From the NCBI GenBank assembly GCA_030424715.1, contig JAUHWH010000008.1, forward strand, positions 79,665-143,664: DNA of 64,000 nucleotides, written 5' to 3'. The position numbers and the translations under genes are program-made. Below are positions 40,402-50,667 of the stretch, one piece after another (position 1 is the first letter of the stretch; each line of letters opens with the position of its first letter). The notes beneath the pieces are model-generated. The model saw only the letters and a program-made list of their open reading frames with translations. It ran no database searches and had not been told where the DNA came from. Origin of the DNA: Bdellovibrionia bacterium (lineage in GTDB: Bacteria > Bdellovibrionota > Bdellovibrionia > Bdellovibrionales > JAGQZY01).

Positions 40402-41497
40402 TGATCCCGGTCATCACTTCGTAGGTCACCCGCCCGGCCTTCTCAGCCAACTCTTCAACTGTCACTTCATCGGTCCCTTGTCGACCGATAATCACGACTT
40501 CGGAGCCAATCAATAATCTGGGGTTTTGTTGTACCAAAGTTAAATCCACCATTGTGTAGTCCATACAAACCCGTCCTCGAACGGGAACTCTTTTTCCCTG
40601 CACTAGGAACTCGCCTTTGTTGGACAGGGAACGACAAACACCGTCCCCATAGCCCGCCGGCACAATTCCAATCACGGAGTCCTGAGGAGCCGTCCAAGTG
40701 CCACCATAAGAAACAACGTCTCCCGATTTTACTTCCTGAAGACTAACTATTTTAGACTTGAACTCCATAACCGGACTTACGAGAGGCTTTAATTGTAGGT
40801 TTTCACCGGGGTCAATACCATAGACTAGGAGGCCAGGACGAAAACCATAGCGATAGGGTTGTTTATTTTTGTGAAGAGCAGCGATCGCTGCCGAGTTGTA
40901 CACATGCTGAATGGGTGCCGATTGTTTAAACAAAGACGAAATCTTCTCAAACTCTTGCACCTGTTGCCAGGCACTGCCCTGTTCTTTCACGACGCTGGCT
41001 CCCGAATGTAAATGAGTCCCGAGCCCAGCAATCACCAGCAGCGGGTTTTTGGCGAGAACCTGCAACAGCCCCTCAATTTCATGGGACTGAAACCCCAAGC
41101 GGTGCATCCCAGAATCAATCTTTAGGTGAATCGGCGTCGCTTGCTGAATCTGTTGGCAGAGCTCACTGAGCTGATCGAAGTCCGAAACTACGGGGGTTAG
41201 CTGGTGCTCCAGTAAAGCTTGCACAGCGGCCTTGCCCTGAAATCCGAACACCAAAATATTTTCGGTGATGTGATGCTCACGGAGATGCACACCTTCTTCA
41301 ACAGAAGACACTCCCATTTGCTGGCACCCTGCTCGGATCAAGGTTTTTCCCACCGCAACGTCGCCGTGACCGTAGGCATTGGCTTTGATCATAGGACAAA
41401 CAAAATCAAAACCCGGACCAAAAGAACTGAGAACGCGATAGTTTTGGGCAAGACGATCCAGGTGAATGGTCAACGATGTCGGACGGAAGAAAGCCAT
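40361..41497 (-). CDS. alr: Alanine racemase
   Basis: 'CPMIKANAYGHG', 'HLKIDSGMHRLGF', 'VCMDYTMVDLT'. Confidence 0.94.
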   Translation of the reverse strand: MAFFRPTSLTIHLDRLAQNYRVLSSFGPGFDFVCPMIKANAYGHGDVAVGKTLIRAGCQQMGVSSVEEGVHLREHHITENILVFGFQGKAAVQALLEHQLTPVVSDFDQLSELCQQIQQATPIHLKIDSGMHRLGFQSHEIEGLLQVLAKNPLLVIAGLGTHLHSGASVVKEQGSAWQQVQEFEKISSLFKQSAPIQHVYNSAAIAALHKNKQPYRYGFRPGLLVYGIDPGENLQLKPLVSPVMEFKSKIVSLQEVKSGDVVSYGGTWTAPQDSVIGIVPAGYGDGVCRSLSNKGEFLVQGKRVPVRGRVCMDYTMVDLTLVQQNPRLLIGSEVVIIGRQGTDEVTVEELAEKAGRVTYEVMTGISERVPRDYGVCSG

Positions 41498-41754
41498 CTT
41501 TGGATTTTACAGGCTGGACTCCCCACGAGTCACCCTCAAAATCGCTTCTGCCCACTCCCTGGGCCGTCATCAATAATTCACTCATGGGAACCTCACTACC
41601 GATGCCTAGACCACCTCGTTTGCCTCTAAATTCGACTCAATTGTAAACACCACCAGAGCCGCTGTCGGGTCCAAAGATTATTGTTATTACTTAAGTTTAT
41701 CATCAAAAAGCCGATAGATTGGGAACCCCTGGGCACGACTTTTAAGAGGCATCA

Positions 41755-44181
41755 ATGAAAAAACCAAAGACTCCCAAAAACGAGAAGAAAAGACTTGAAG
41801 ATCTTTATCGCTACGAAACCTTAGACACCCAGTCGGAAACCTGTTTTGATGAAATCACAGCGCTGGCCCAACAAGTTTGTGGAACGGAAATCGCCCTCGT
41901 CTCATTGGTAGACTCAGACCGGCAGTGGTTTAAATCAAAGAAAGGTCTGGATGCTTCTGAAACACCCCGTGATATCTCATTTTGCGGCCATGCTATTTTA
42001 ACAGATGACTTTTTTCAAATCGAAGACACCCACAGTGATCAGCGCTTTTCTGACAACCCCTTGGTTACCGGCACTCCTCACATTCGATTTTATGCCGGCT
42101 CACCTCTAATAACCCCCAGTGGCAGCGCCATCGGCACTCTTTGCGTGATCGACTCGAAGCCAAAAAAACTATCGACTCAGCAGCAAGAAACCCTGCGACT
42201 GCTTGCCAAAAGTGTGGTCCAAATTTTTGAACTTCGCTTGAAAAACAAAGCCTTGCTCGAGACCAATGAGGTCATGACGGAATTTCAGAACGTGGCTCAT
42301 ATCGGCGGCTGGGAGCTCGACCTTGCGACAAAAAAGACAGTCTGGTCCCCAGAAATTTACAACATCTACGGAATTCCCCTAGGAACACCCACTGACGAGA
42401 TCCAAGGTCTGTCATATTACAGTGAAGAGAGTCAACACCGACTCGTTAAAGACCTGGAGAGATGTATAACCACAGGCGACATCATGGATGGCGCCTACGA
42501 GCTTACCGATACTGATGGCGAAAAAAAGTGGGTTCGCAACATCGGGCGCCTGATTCGTAATTCTGGGGGTGAGCCTGAGAAAGTCATCGGGACGACCCAA
42601 GACATCACTGATCAAATGGAACGAGAGAATGAACTGATTATACAGCGGCAATTTCTATCGGAGACTCTCAACAATATGCCCTCTATGTTCTACACGAGAA
42701 CGGCCCGAGGCGAGCTCTTGATGGTCAACGACAAGTTCTCAGAGTTTCACAATTGCAAAAACAAACCCGTTGTGGGTCGTCGAGATCGAGATGTGCTGGG
42801 TGAAAAAAACTTTGCGGTCACTTCAGTCAACGATTCAAAAACTTTGGCGGAAGGTTCGATTGTCGACACCGAAGAAGAGCTCTTTGACCACCAGGGGAAC
42901 AAAAAAATCTTTCAATCCTTTCGCTTCCCCTACCGAGATCAAAACGGCGAAATTTATGCAACAGGATGCATCTCTCTCGACATAACCAATAAAAAAATCT
43001 TGGAGTCTCAAGCGCTTCATCGGGCAAGACTCGCATCCATTGGTGAAATGGCGGCCGGTGCTGGCCACGAAATCAATAACCCGTTGGCGATTATCATTGG
43101 CTACATTTCTAAAATCAAAAAGCTGCAGGCCAAACAAGATCTCAGCGATGCGGAGCTCAGCACTATTCTAGAAAAAATCAATAGGTCGGCTTTTCGTATA
43201 TCGAAGATCGTCTCTGGTATTCGCAGCTTTTCACGTCACGAACCCCAAGAGACCATGGACTTTGACGTTGTAGAAACCCTGCGTGAATCGGTCAATATGT
43301 TCCAAGAAATCTTTGAAGGAGAGGGTGTAAAAGTCGAGTTCAGCACCCCACTGCCGTTCAACCAATACTATGTCGAGGGCAACCGTGGCCAAATCCAGCA
43401 GATATTAATCAATTTGATGACCAATGCCAAAGACGCCGTCAGCAAAACTTTAAACCCGAAGATAGAGGTGCATTGCGAAGACTTTAACGACGAGATCCTT
43501 ATCAAGGTGGCCGACAACGGCTCTGGTATTTCCAAACAAGTTCAGTCCCGCATTTTCGATCCTTTTTTTACGACCAAAGCCATCAACAAGGGCACCGGGC
43601 TGGGACTCAGCATCGTGCACAAGTTGGTAAACGACCACCAAGGGTCCATCCGAATTGACTCCGAAGAAAATGTCGGCACTACATTCAGCATTGTGCTTCC
43701 TGTTAAAAAAGACAGCTCCAAAGTTTCAAACGACCTACAAAGCCTCGCGGACAGCTTTGAGCTCCCCAGCTTGACGAAAGAAAAAAGCATTTTACTAATT
43801 GATGATGAGATCGAAATTCGAGAGCTTCTAAAAGAAAACCTGACGTTACACGACTTTGATGTCACCACGGCCCACAATGGGGTTGAAGGGCTTAAGCTCC
43901 TCGAAAACCCAGAAAACCACTTTGATTTGATCCTTTGTGATATTCGCATGCCCGAGATGGACGGTTACGAGTTTTTTCAACGAATTCAAAAACTCGACAG
44001 AACGCTCCCCAAATTTGTGTTTATCACCGGAGGGGTGAATATCGACCTCGCCGTGCCCTTGGCCGACTTGGAGAAGCAAGTGGATGGATTTCTATACAAG
44101 CCCTTTAGCCACAGCGAAATACTCAGAATGCTCAGTCAGGTGTTCGAAGAAGAGAGTGAGATTCTCTCCGACGCAGGTTGA
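41755..44181 (+). CDS. Hybrid histidine kinase (GAF-PAS-PAS-HisKA-HATPase-REC)
   Basis: GAF 'TEIALVSLVDSDRQWFKSKKGL', H-box 'GAGHEINNPLAIIIGY', 'DNGSGI', 'GTGLGLSIVHKLV', REC 'DLILCDIRMPEMDG'. Confidence 0.94.
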   Translation: MKKPKTPKNEKKRLEDLYRYETLDTQSETCFDEITALAQQVCGTEIALVSLVDSDRQWFKSKKGLDASETPRDISFCGHAILTDDFFQIEDTHSDQRFSDNPLVTGTPHIRFYAGSPLITPSGSAIGTLCVIDSKPKKLSTQQQETLRLLAKSVVQIFELRLKNKALLETNEVMTEFQNVAHIGGWELDLATKKTVWSPEIYNIYGIPLGTPTDEIQGLSYYSEESQHRLVKDLERCITTGDIMDGAYELTDTDGEKKWVRNIGRLIRNSGGEPEKVIGTTQDITDQMERENELIIQRQFLSETLNNMPSMFYTRTARGELLMVNDKFSEFHNCKNKPVVGRRDRDVLGEKNFAVTSVNDSKTLAEGSIVDTEEELFDHQGNKKIFQSFRFPYRDQNGEIYATGCISLDITNKKILESQALHRARLASIGEMAAGAGHEINNPLAIIIGYISKIKKLQAKQDLSDAELSTILEKINRSAFRISKIVSGIRSFSRHEPQETMDFDVVETLRESVNMFQEIFEGEGVKVEFSTPLPFNQYYVEGNRGQIQQILINLMTNAKDAVSKTLNPKIEVHCEDFNDEILIKVADNGSGISKQVQSRIFDPFFTTKAINKGTGLGLSIVHKLVNDHQGSIRIDSEENVGTTFSIVLPVKKDSSKVSNDLQSLADSFELPSLTKEKSILLIDDEIEIRELLKENLTLHDFDVTTAHNGVEGLKLLENPENHFDLILCDIRMPEMDGYEFFQRIQKLDRTLPKFVFITGGVNIDLAVPLADLEKQVDGFLYKPFSHSEILRMLSQVFEEESEILSDAG

Positions 44182-44213
44182 GGATTGCGCCCAGTATCAG
44201 GCGGCGCGACCCT

Positions 44214-45644
44214 CTACAGGGTCGAAAACTCAGGTTCAAAATTATCGTCTGCGCTGTAAAGACAGACCTTGTTCTTCCCAGAGACCACCACTTGCGAGCA
44301 GGCTTGCTTGGCATCCTCGAAGAGCGCATCAGAGTCACCCGACAAACTCGGGTATTCACTAACTCCAAAGCATAAACGTAGGGGGGTGTTTTGCGTCTTC
44401 AGCCCACGAGCGACCAACTGCCGGCGAAGCGTCTCCGCCTTTATGGCCGCGTCCTCATAGCGGCAATGGGGTAAAACCATGGCAAAGTGACCCTTGTCGA
44501 GATGACAGATAAAGTCGTAGCTGCGCAAACTTTGTTTGATGATCTCAAAGGCTTGGTTGATCTGAGCGTCCTCGTCTCCGATATATTCGATCTGAGAGAC
44601 TATCAGGGCCACCGGCAACTTGAGACGCCTTGCTCTTGAAACTTCACGAGACAAGGCCAAGGGGAATTGTGTTTTCGTCACGGTCATTTCTAGATTGTTG
44701 TCGACTTCAACCCCGCGACCCGTTTTTTCTAAATCACAGTTGCGTAACGCCAAGCTTAAGTATTTTGCCGTCTTTTGCAAGTAGGGTGTGGCTTCAAAAT
44801 GAATCGCCACAATCATTCCGTAAAAATGATCAGCAAACTCCACCGGTTGCATCAAAAAGTTTTCACAGGAAAAACTTTCTTCAATAAGGCCACGAAGTCG
44901 ATTGAACTCTTCTCCGCGATCTTTACTGAGTCGGCTTTCATTAAAGGGTATACTCTGTCCCCGAAAGTAGTTCTCTGAGGCGAAGCTCGTGCGCGTTACG
45001 AGCAACTGATCTTTGGAGTGGTAATTTTTAAAGTAAACAAACTCACTGGTGGGAAAGTCGCTCTTCAGTTGAGTGATCATTTGCTCGACCATTCCAGACT
45101 CCGTCTGCTGACTGGAACTTAGTAAACCGGAGATGTCTGTCTCCAAGGCCGGACTGCGGGGCTGAAAAGAGTCACGAGAGGCCTGTTCATCCAGGCGCTC
45201 GACGATCTTTGCCGTTTCATCAGATCTTTGTTCGGCGATGAACTTGTATATCGACTTTTCAATGATTTTGTTCAGGCGTAATTCCAGCATCTCTGGCCCG
45301 GCCGCTGGCCAGCTTAAAAAATCATCGACCAGTCCAGCTTTCAGCAATGCGTGCACCCCGGGCCAGAACTCTCGGCCACCGAGTAAAATAATTTCTACCT
45401 CTGAGGAGGCTTCTCTGACTTTCGTCAACATTTCTCTAAAGCGTAGACTCAAAGGCTGATAATAGAGAACAAACACATGGGGTAAGTCTTGCTTCAAAGA
45501 CTCTAAGAAAAGACCTCGACTGTTAAAAACAGTGATATCAAAACCACTTTTCTTCAAAAGGTCGCTAACTTTATCGCCCCGACTGATCTCCTCATCGTAG
45601 CAATAGATTTTGAATTCCTCTTTATAAGCCTCAACGATTGACAT
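44214..45644 (-). CDS. Degenerate signalling protein: pseudo-receiver, probable GAF-like middle, degenerate GGDEF
   Basis: GGDEF-fold signature replaced by 'DKGHF' in 'RSYDFICHLDKGHFAMVLP'; receiver-like N-terminus lacks the phospho-Asp ('VFVLYYQPL'). Start MSIVEAYKEEF. Confidence 0.7.
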   Translation of the reverse strand: MSIVEAYKEEFKIYCYDEEISRGDKVSDLLKKSGFDITVFNSRGLFLESLKQDLPHVFVLYYQPLSLRFREMLTKVREASSEVEIILLGGREFWPGVHALLKAGLVDDFLSWPAAGPEMLELRLNKIIEKSIYKFIAEQRSDETAKIVERLDEQASRDSFQPRSPALETDISGLLSSSQQTESGMVEQMITQLKSDFPTSEFVYFKNYHSKDQLLVTRTSFASENYFRGQSIPFNESRLSKDRGEEFNRLRGLIEESFSCENFLMQPVEFADHFYGMIVAIHFEATPYLQKTAKYLSLALRNCDLEKTGRGVEVDNNLEMTVTKTQFPLALSREVSRARRLKLPVALIVSQIEYIGDEDAQINQAFEIIKQSLRSYDFICHLDKGHFAMVLPHCRYEDAAIKAETLRRQLVARGLKTQNTPLRLCFGVSEYPSLSGDSDALFEDAKQACSQVVVSGKNKVCLYSADDNFEPEFSTL

Positions 45645-47361
45645 CAGAATCCTTCTTCTTGGGTGAGCGAATTTTAATTTTAAACTGTCCACTGTTGATT
45701 TCAAACAAGCCGCGGTCATCAACCGAAACGCCGCCATCGCTTTCTGGCTCCGCAACGTCTTCATCCGGACTTTCGATTGCAGAGATCGTCTGCTCCTCTT
45801 TGAAACTAAACTCTTTCATCTTGAATTGCTCGATGACATCGTCAAAAGACACCGACGGCTCCTCGTCTTCGTCGCGCGTCGCAGAGGAGATATCGATGGG
45901 CTCTAGGTCAGAAAACTGGGCCATCATAGCCGGGTCGGTTTCACTATCATCAATCTCGATACGTTTGAGCTCATCAACCAAGGGTAACACCTCGGGGGTG
46001 GCTGGCACTGTATTATCGACCGGCTTGGCCAAATCCACCGACAAGCAAAAACCTTGCTTCGCCACCGTTAATGCGTCACCAAACAACCAAGATGCATAGG
46101 CGATAATGCCATCGATGCCCTCCATCGACCCATCGGTTTGGGCGAGCAAAGACAAATCTGTGCCCGAAGGAAAGTGAGAGGTTCGAGTGTCGACATAGAT
46201 TAATTGAAAGGTGTCAGCCTGTTCAACCAGTTGAATCTGGATTTCCTTTTCGGTTTCAGTCTCGAGGGCTAGAACGGAGTTCCCGATCAGTCGCTTGATA
46301 AAATCACTCACATGCTGGGGAGAACAGGTCACGCTTGCTCCCTCTTCAACCTGAGTCTTTATTTTCACGCCAACTTTCGTCATTCGCTCCAGGTCTTCAC
46401 TTAACACCTCATCAAGAAAATCTCCGAAATCGTGAATGACCTGTATCTCGTCACTTGGATCAAGAACATCTGCGCTGACTTCTTCCTCTGGGAGAATCTG
46501 CTTTTTCAAGCGTGGTCGAATCAATGACAGGCTGAACAGAGAGCGGCGACGGATTGGCCCTAACGCGAAAAATAGCACAAGAACTGAAAGTGCCCCAGCT
46601 AGTAAAAAGTAAATAAAAAAGGAGCTGGCCAGGAAGGGGCGCACGGCCACCGAATGTTCACGAACCAACCAAAGCTGAGTCTTCGGAGAAAAAAGTCGCG
46701 TGACGACGAGACTCTGATCGTCTTGTTCAACAACAAGGGATGGCTTCTGTTCGTCATCCCCTAAGATATCGAGATTCGCGAGACTCTCTGACAAAGCCCC
46801 CGACACCTTTTCTCCGCCCGCATCCAACAGGACAAGAGGAGAGGTTTGATCTTGTAAAAAACCAAAAAAATCATCCGAGAGTCCAAACACCAAAAAACCA
46901 CTCTTCAATTGGTGGGAATCCGCTAAGGCGACAGGAGAGATAAAAATGGATTGCCCGGCGCTGTTTTTAGCCCAATGCCTCACATCGGTTCCAAGTTCGG
47001 CGAAGGGCAGTTCATTCACTTCGGCCAAGATGCCCGCTTTGTCTAGTGACCCTAGAACCTTCCACTTCAGGCTCCAGTCATCATTTTTCATATAAGCGTA
47101 TGCGAAATAGCGAGCCCCCAGACGCTTCAAGGTTTCAATGGTCGACTGGTCCAAGTACGAAACGGCAGATTCCATTTGGAGGAGCTTTTGCTCCAGACTC
47201 TGTCCAACCCAGGCCGAGACCTCCAGCGATCGATCCACTTCGTGCTGCACGGTCCGGTCACCATAGATCTGATGGCTTTTAAAACTGCCCAGCAGGCCGC
47301 TGACAAAGATACATATCGCGCATAGAAGCGCAATTCTTAGATTGAGTGTCATTCTTTCCAT
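45631..47361 (-). CDS. Membrane sensor-like protein with degenerate histidine-kinase-type ATPase region
   Basis: N-terminal TM, extracytoplasmic sensor-like region, second TM 'SSFFIYFLLAGALSVLVLFFALG', then 'FIKRLIGNSVLALE' N-box-like with no recognisable G boxes. Confidence 0.6.
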   Translation of the reverse strand: MERMTLNLRIALLCAICIFVSGLLGSFKSHQIYGDRTVQHEVDRSLEVSAWVGQSLEQKLLQMESAVSYLDQSTIETLKRLGARYFAYAYMKNDDWSLKWKVLGSLDKAGILAEVNELPFAELGTDVRHWAKNSAGQSIFISPVALADSHQLKSGFLVFGLSDDFFGFLQDQTSPLVLLDAGGEKVSGALSESLANLDILGDDEQKPSLVVEQDDQSLVVTRLFSPKTQLWLVREHSVAVRPFLASSFFIYFLLAGALSVLVLFFALGPIRRRSLFSLSLIRPRLKKQILPEEEVSADVLDPSDEIQVIHDFGDFLDEVLSEDLERMTKVGVKIKTQVEEGASVTCSPQHVSDFIKRLIGNSVLALETETEKEIQIQLVEQADTFQLIYVDTRTSHFPSGTDLSLLAQTDGSMEGIDGIIAYASWLFGDALTVAKQGFCLSVDLAKPVDNTVPATPEVLPLVDELKRIEIDDSETDPAMMAQFSDLEPIDISSATRDEDEEPSVSFDDVIEQFKMKEFSFKEEQTISAIESPDEDVAEPESDGGVSVDDRGLFEINSGQFKIKIRSPKKKDSDVNR

Positions 47362-47483
47362 CCCTGGCTATGATTTGACAGGCCCAACTTTCATCGGGTT
47401 ACTCCCATTCTATCGATATCTGACACCAAGAATCAAGCATCGGTTAATTGACAAACACCGGGCCCTGCCATTTTATGCGGAGC

Positions 47484-49130
47484 ATGGTAACCTCCCAAAA
47501 GTCCTTAAACCAGCCTCAGCTCACTGAAGTCCTTATAATCGGTACTGGGGTGGCTGGTCTGGCTACAGCTTTAAAAATGGCGGAATTTAAAAACGTCACT
47601 CTCGTTGCCAAATGTGAAGCCCAAGGGACCAACAGCGCAATGGCCCAAGGTGGAATTGCCTCGGTTGTCGCAAGCGACGATGATTTTTCAAAACATATTG
47701 AAGACACCCTGTTAGCCGGTGACGGCCTGTGTGATCCCAAGGTCGTCGAGAAGGTTGTCAACTGTGGCCCCGATCGCATTGCGGAGCTTGAGCAATGGGG
47801 CGTGCTCTTTGACGGAGAAGAAAAACCGGAGCATCAAGATAAAAATTTAAATCGCGAAGGAGGCCATTCCCACCGACGCATCCTTCATGTGCAGGATCAT
47901 ACGGGTCTCGCCATCCACGAAAGCCTGATGAAATGCGTGCATGCCCATCCGAACATTCGGGTTTTAGAACACATGATTGCCATCGACCTGATCACTGAAC
48001 ATCAAAGTCAAAGCTTCAGCACCGGTGCTGACCGCTGCTTGGGAGCCCATTTTCTGGATATTAATAAACATGAGTTTGCCTCTCTGTTTGCCCAAGTGAC
48101 CATTCTGGCCACCGGCGGTGCTGGGAAAACCTACCTCTACACCTCTAATTGGGAAGGAGCCACTGGCGATGGAATAGCCATGGCCTATCGCGCTGGCTGT
48201 CGGATTGCCAATATGGAGTTCATGCAGTTTCACCCCACCTGCCTTTACCACCAAAAGGCTCGTAATTTCTTAATCTCTGAAGCTCTCCGTGGCGAAGGCG
48301 CCGAGCTAGTGAACCAAGACGGGGTCGCCTTCGCCTACGATTACGATGTTGCGGGACCACTGGCGCCTCGTGATCGAGTGGCTAGGGCCATCGATGCAGA
48401 AATGAAAAAGTCAGGCGCCGAATGCGTATACTTAGACATCAGGCACAAGGGTAAAGAGTTTATCTTGGCCCAATTTCCTTCGATCTACGACAAGTGCTTT
48501 TCTTTGGGTTTTGACATCAGCCAAGATCTTCTTCCCGTGGTGCCGGCCGCCCACTACCTTTGCGGTGGCGTGTTGACCGATGAGTTCGGCCAAACGGACC
48601 TGCGTGGCCTTTTTGCCGTGGGAGAATGCGCGAACACCGGGCTGCATGGCGCCAACCGTCTGGCTTCTAACTCATTACTTGAATGCCTGGCCTTCTCCCA
48701 TTTCGCCAGCGAGTTTGTGCGTGGCCACGACGATTTGTTTCCGACTCCGGAGCTCAAGCCCTGGCAACCCAGCCTGACCCTACACAAAGACAAAGATGAT
48801 GAGCTGATGCTCATCACCCATCTATGGGATGAAATTCGCACCTGCATGTGGAACTACGTAGGCATCGTCAGGTCCAACAAGCGTTTACAGCGGGCCTTGA
48901 CCCGAATCAAAAATATTGAAGCTGAGATTTCTGAGTACTATACAAATTTCGAGATTAACTCTGATATCATCGAACTCAGGAACTTAGCGACCGTGGCTCG
49001 CCTTACCGTGCAGTGTGCGATTCATCGCCAGTCCTCTGTCGGCACCCACTACAACGTTAACTCAGAAACGGCAAAGCCTGGAAGCGAGCCAGTTATCAAC
49101 GCCATTCTCCCCAACTCCCTCAACTCTTGA
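47484..49130 (+). CDS. nadB: L-aspartate oxidase
   Basis: 'VLIIGTGVAGLATALKMAE', 'TNSAMAQGGIA', 'EGGHSHRRILHVQDHTG', 'GVLTDEFGQTDLRGLFAVGECANTGLHGANRLASNSLLE'. Confidence 0.96.
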   Translation: MVTSQKSLNQPQLTEVLIIGTGVAGLATALKMAEFKNVTLVAKCEAQGTNSAMAQGGIASVVASDDDFSKHIEDTLLAGDGLCDPKVVEKVVNCGPDRIAELEQWGVLFDGEEKPEHQDKNLNREGGHSHRRILHVQDHTGLAIHESLMKCVHAHPNIRVLEHMIAIDLITEHQSQSFSTGADRCLGAHFLDINKHEFASLFAQVTILATGGAGKTYLYTSNWEGATGDGIAMAYRAGCRIANMEFMQFHPTCLYHQKARNFLISEALRGEGAELVNQDGVAFAYDYDVAGPLAPRDRVARAIDAEMKKSGAECVYLDIRHKGKEFILAQFPSIYDKCFSLGFDISQDLLPVVPAAHYLCGGVLTDEFGQTDLRGLFAVGECANTGLHGANRLASNSLLECLAFSHFASEFVRGHDDLFPTPELKPWQPSLTLHKDKDDELMLITHLWDEIRTCMWNYVGIVRSNKRLQRALTRIKNIEAEISEYYTNFEINSDIIELRNLATVARLTVQCAIHRQSSVGTHYNVNSETAKPGSEPVINAILPNSLNS

Positions 49131-49183
49131 TTTTTCTTGAAGTAGTCTTTGCGCAATAGCTCGCAAAACTCTATAATTTTCCG

Positions 49184-50038
49184 ATGAGCCACTATGAATC
49201 GCGAGAGTACGACATTGATGATCCTGAGCTGCCCAAGCTCTTTTTGCAGAGCTGGACAAACAAATCGGTGGAGCCCATCGGTTGCGTATTGATCACCCAT
49301 GGCATCGCCGAGCACTCCGATTGCTACCAGCATGTCGCCAAGGCATTGAGTGACCACGGCTGGTTTGTCTATGGCTGGGACTTACAAGGACACGGACGAT
49401 CGCAAGGCAAGCGTGGTTACATAAAAAATTTCACTGAGTATTCTCGTGACCTCGTATCACTTGTAAAAAAAATCAAACAAGATGAAACCAAGCCGACTCA
49501 CAACTTCCACCTGCTAGGCCACTCCATGGGAGGCCTGATCACTCTACAAAGCCTCTTGTCAGAGGGCGCCCCCCGAGTGCAATCAGCCATTCTCAGCAAT
49601 CCCGCTTTAAAGATTGCCGTTGAAGTTCCGAAGGTGAAAGAAATCGCAAGCCAGTGGCTGAACCAACTTTGGCCAACCATGACACTCAACAACGAAGTTC
49701 GCTACGACCGACTCAGTCGTGATCCCGAAATGGTACGCTCCTACAGCAAAGACCCCCTGCGACACAATAAAGTTTCAGCACCTCTGTTTTTAGGGATGAT
49801 GGAGGCGATGGAGTTCGTGCATCAAAACATTGAAAGACTAAAGCATCCCGTCTACTTTCAAATATCGGGACAAGATCAAATTGTGGACCCGCAAACCAGT
49901 CTCGACCTCTTCAAAGAAATTCCTGGTGAAAAAAAACTCGACTTATACCCTGATAGTTTTCATGAAATCTACAATGACATTAATAAACAAGAAGGTATTG
50001 ACGATCTCATTGCCTATTTAGGAGAATATAAAGCATGA
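49184..50038 (+). CDS. Alpha/beta hydrolase (monoacylglycerol lipase/serine aminopeptidase S33-like)
   Basis: 'GCVLITHGIAEHSDCYQHVAKAL', 'GWDLQGHGRSQGKRGYI', 'LLGHSMGGLI'. Confidence 0.92.
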   Translation: MSHYESREYDIDDPELPKLFLQSWTNKSVEPIGCVLITHGIAEHSDCYQHVAKALSDHGWFVYGWDLQGHGRSQGKRGYIKNFTEYSRDLVSLVKKIKQDETKPTHNFHLLGHSMGGLITLQSLLSEGAPRVQSAILSNPALKIAVEVPKVKEIASQWLNQLWPTMTLNNEVRYDRLSRDPEMVRSYSKDPLRHNKVSAPLFLGMMEAMEFVHQNIERLKHPVYFQISGQDQIVDPQTSLDLFKEIPGEKKLDLYPDSFHEIYNDINKQEGIDDLIAYLGEYKA

Positions 50039-50607
50039 ACCGTCTTCTGATTATTTTACCCATTCTGATTTTTACAGCTTGCACGACACACCCCCACTCG
50101 GATGGGCGAGACCGCTACATTCAAGCCATCGAGAAACACTCGGCTGGAGACAAGCAATTCGCCGGTGTCTACGAAAACTTTGAATTTCGCGCTACCATTC
50201 TAACGACCGATGTTTCACGAACGGTCCACGAGCGCCTGAGCCATATTTACGATTGGAGCGAAGAAGAAAGTCAGCAGAAACTCGACGAAACCATGAGTGA
50301 GTTGCAAGAAAAGACTAAAATTTGGCTTAGCTTTTTTACTCCAGACAGTAAGAACGACAACCTTGCCAATAAAATTTCCATATGGAAGGTCTACCTTCAT
50401 GCCAACGGACAACGCTACGAGGGCCGGGCTTCGAAGGCTAACAAAAATTTTGAAGAGGCCAAGGTTCTCTTTCCATACCATTCACGATGGGCGACGCCCT
50501 ACTATGTGGAATTTGACGTTCCCACCTCGCAAATTGAAACCAGCTCTCTGAAACTGGTCATCACTGGGCCACTGGGGCGCCGTGAAGTGAAGTTTCCCAC
50601 TCACTAA
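50035..50607 (+). CDS. Putative lipoprotein
   Basis: Lipobox 'LIILPILIFTAC'; overlaps the hydrolase stop (ATGA). Confidence 0.7.
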   Translation: MNRLLIILPILIFTACTTHPHSDGRDRYIQAIEKHSAGDKQFAGVYENFEFRATILTTDVSRTVHERLSHIYDWSEEESQQKLDETMSELQEKTKIWLSFFTPDSKNDNLANKISIWKVYLHANGQRYEGRASKANKNFEEAKVLFPYHSRWATPYYVEFDVPTSQIETSSLKLVITGPLGRREVKFPTH

Positions 50608-50667
50608 AATCACCCTGTACAGAATAACGTCTCTGGCGCTGTTTTTAAAAAAGTCGGGTCGGCGCAT

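Noticed and set aside
41219-41629. 136-aa plus-strand ORF
   Set aside because: Mostly antisense to alr; no coding evidence.
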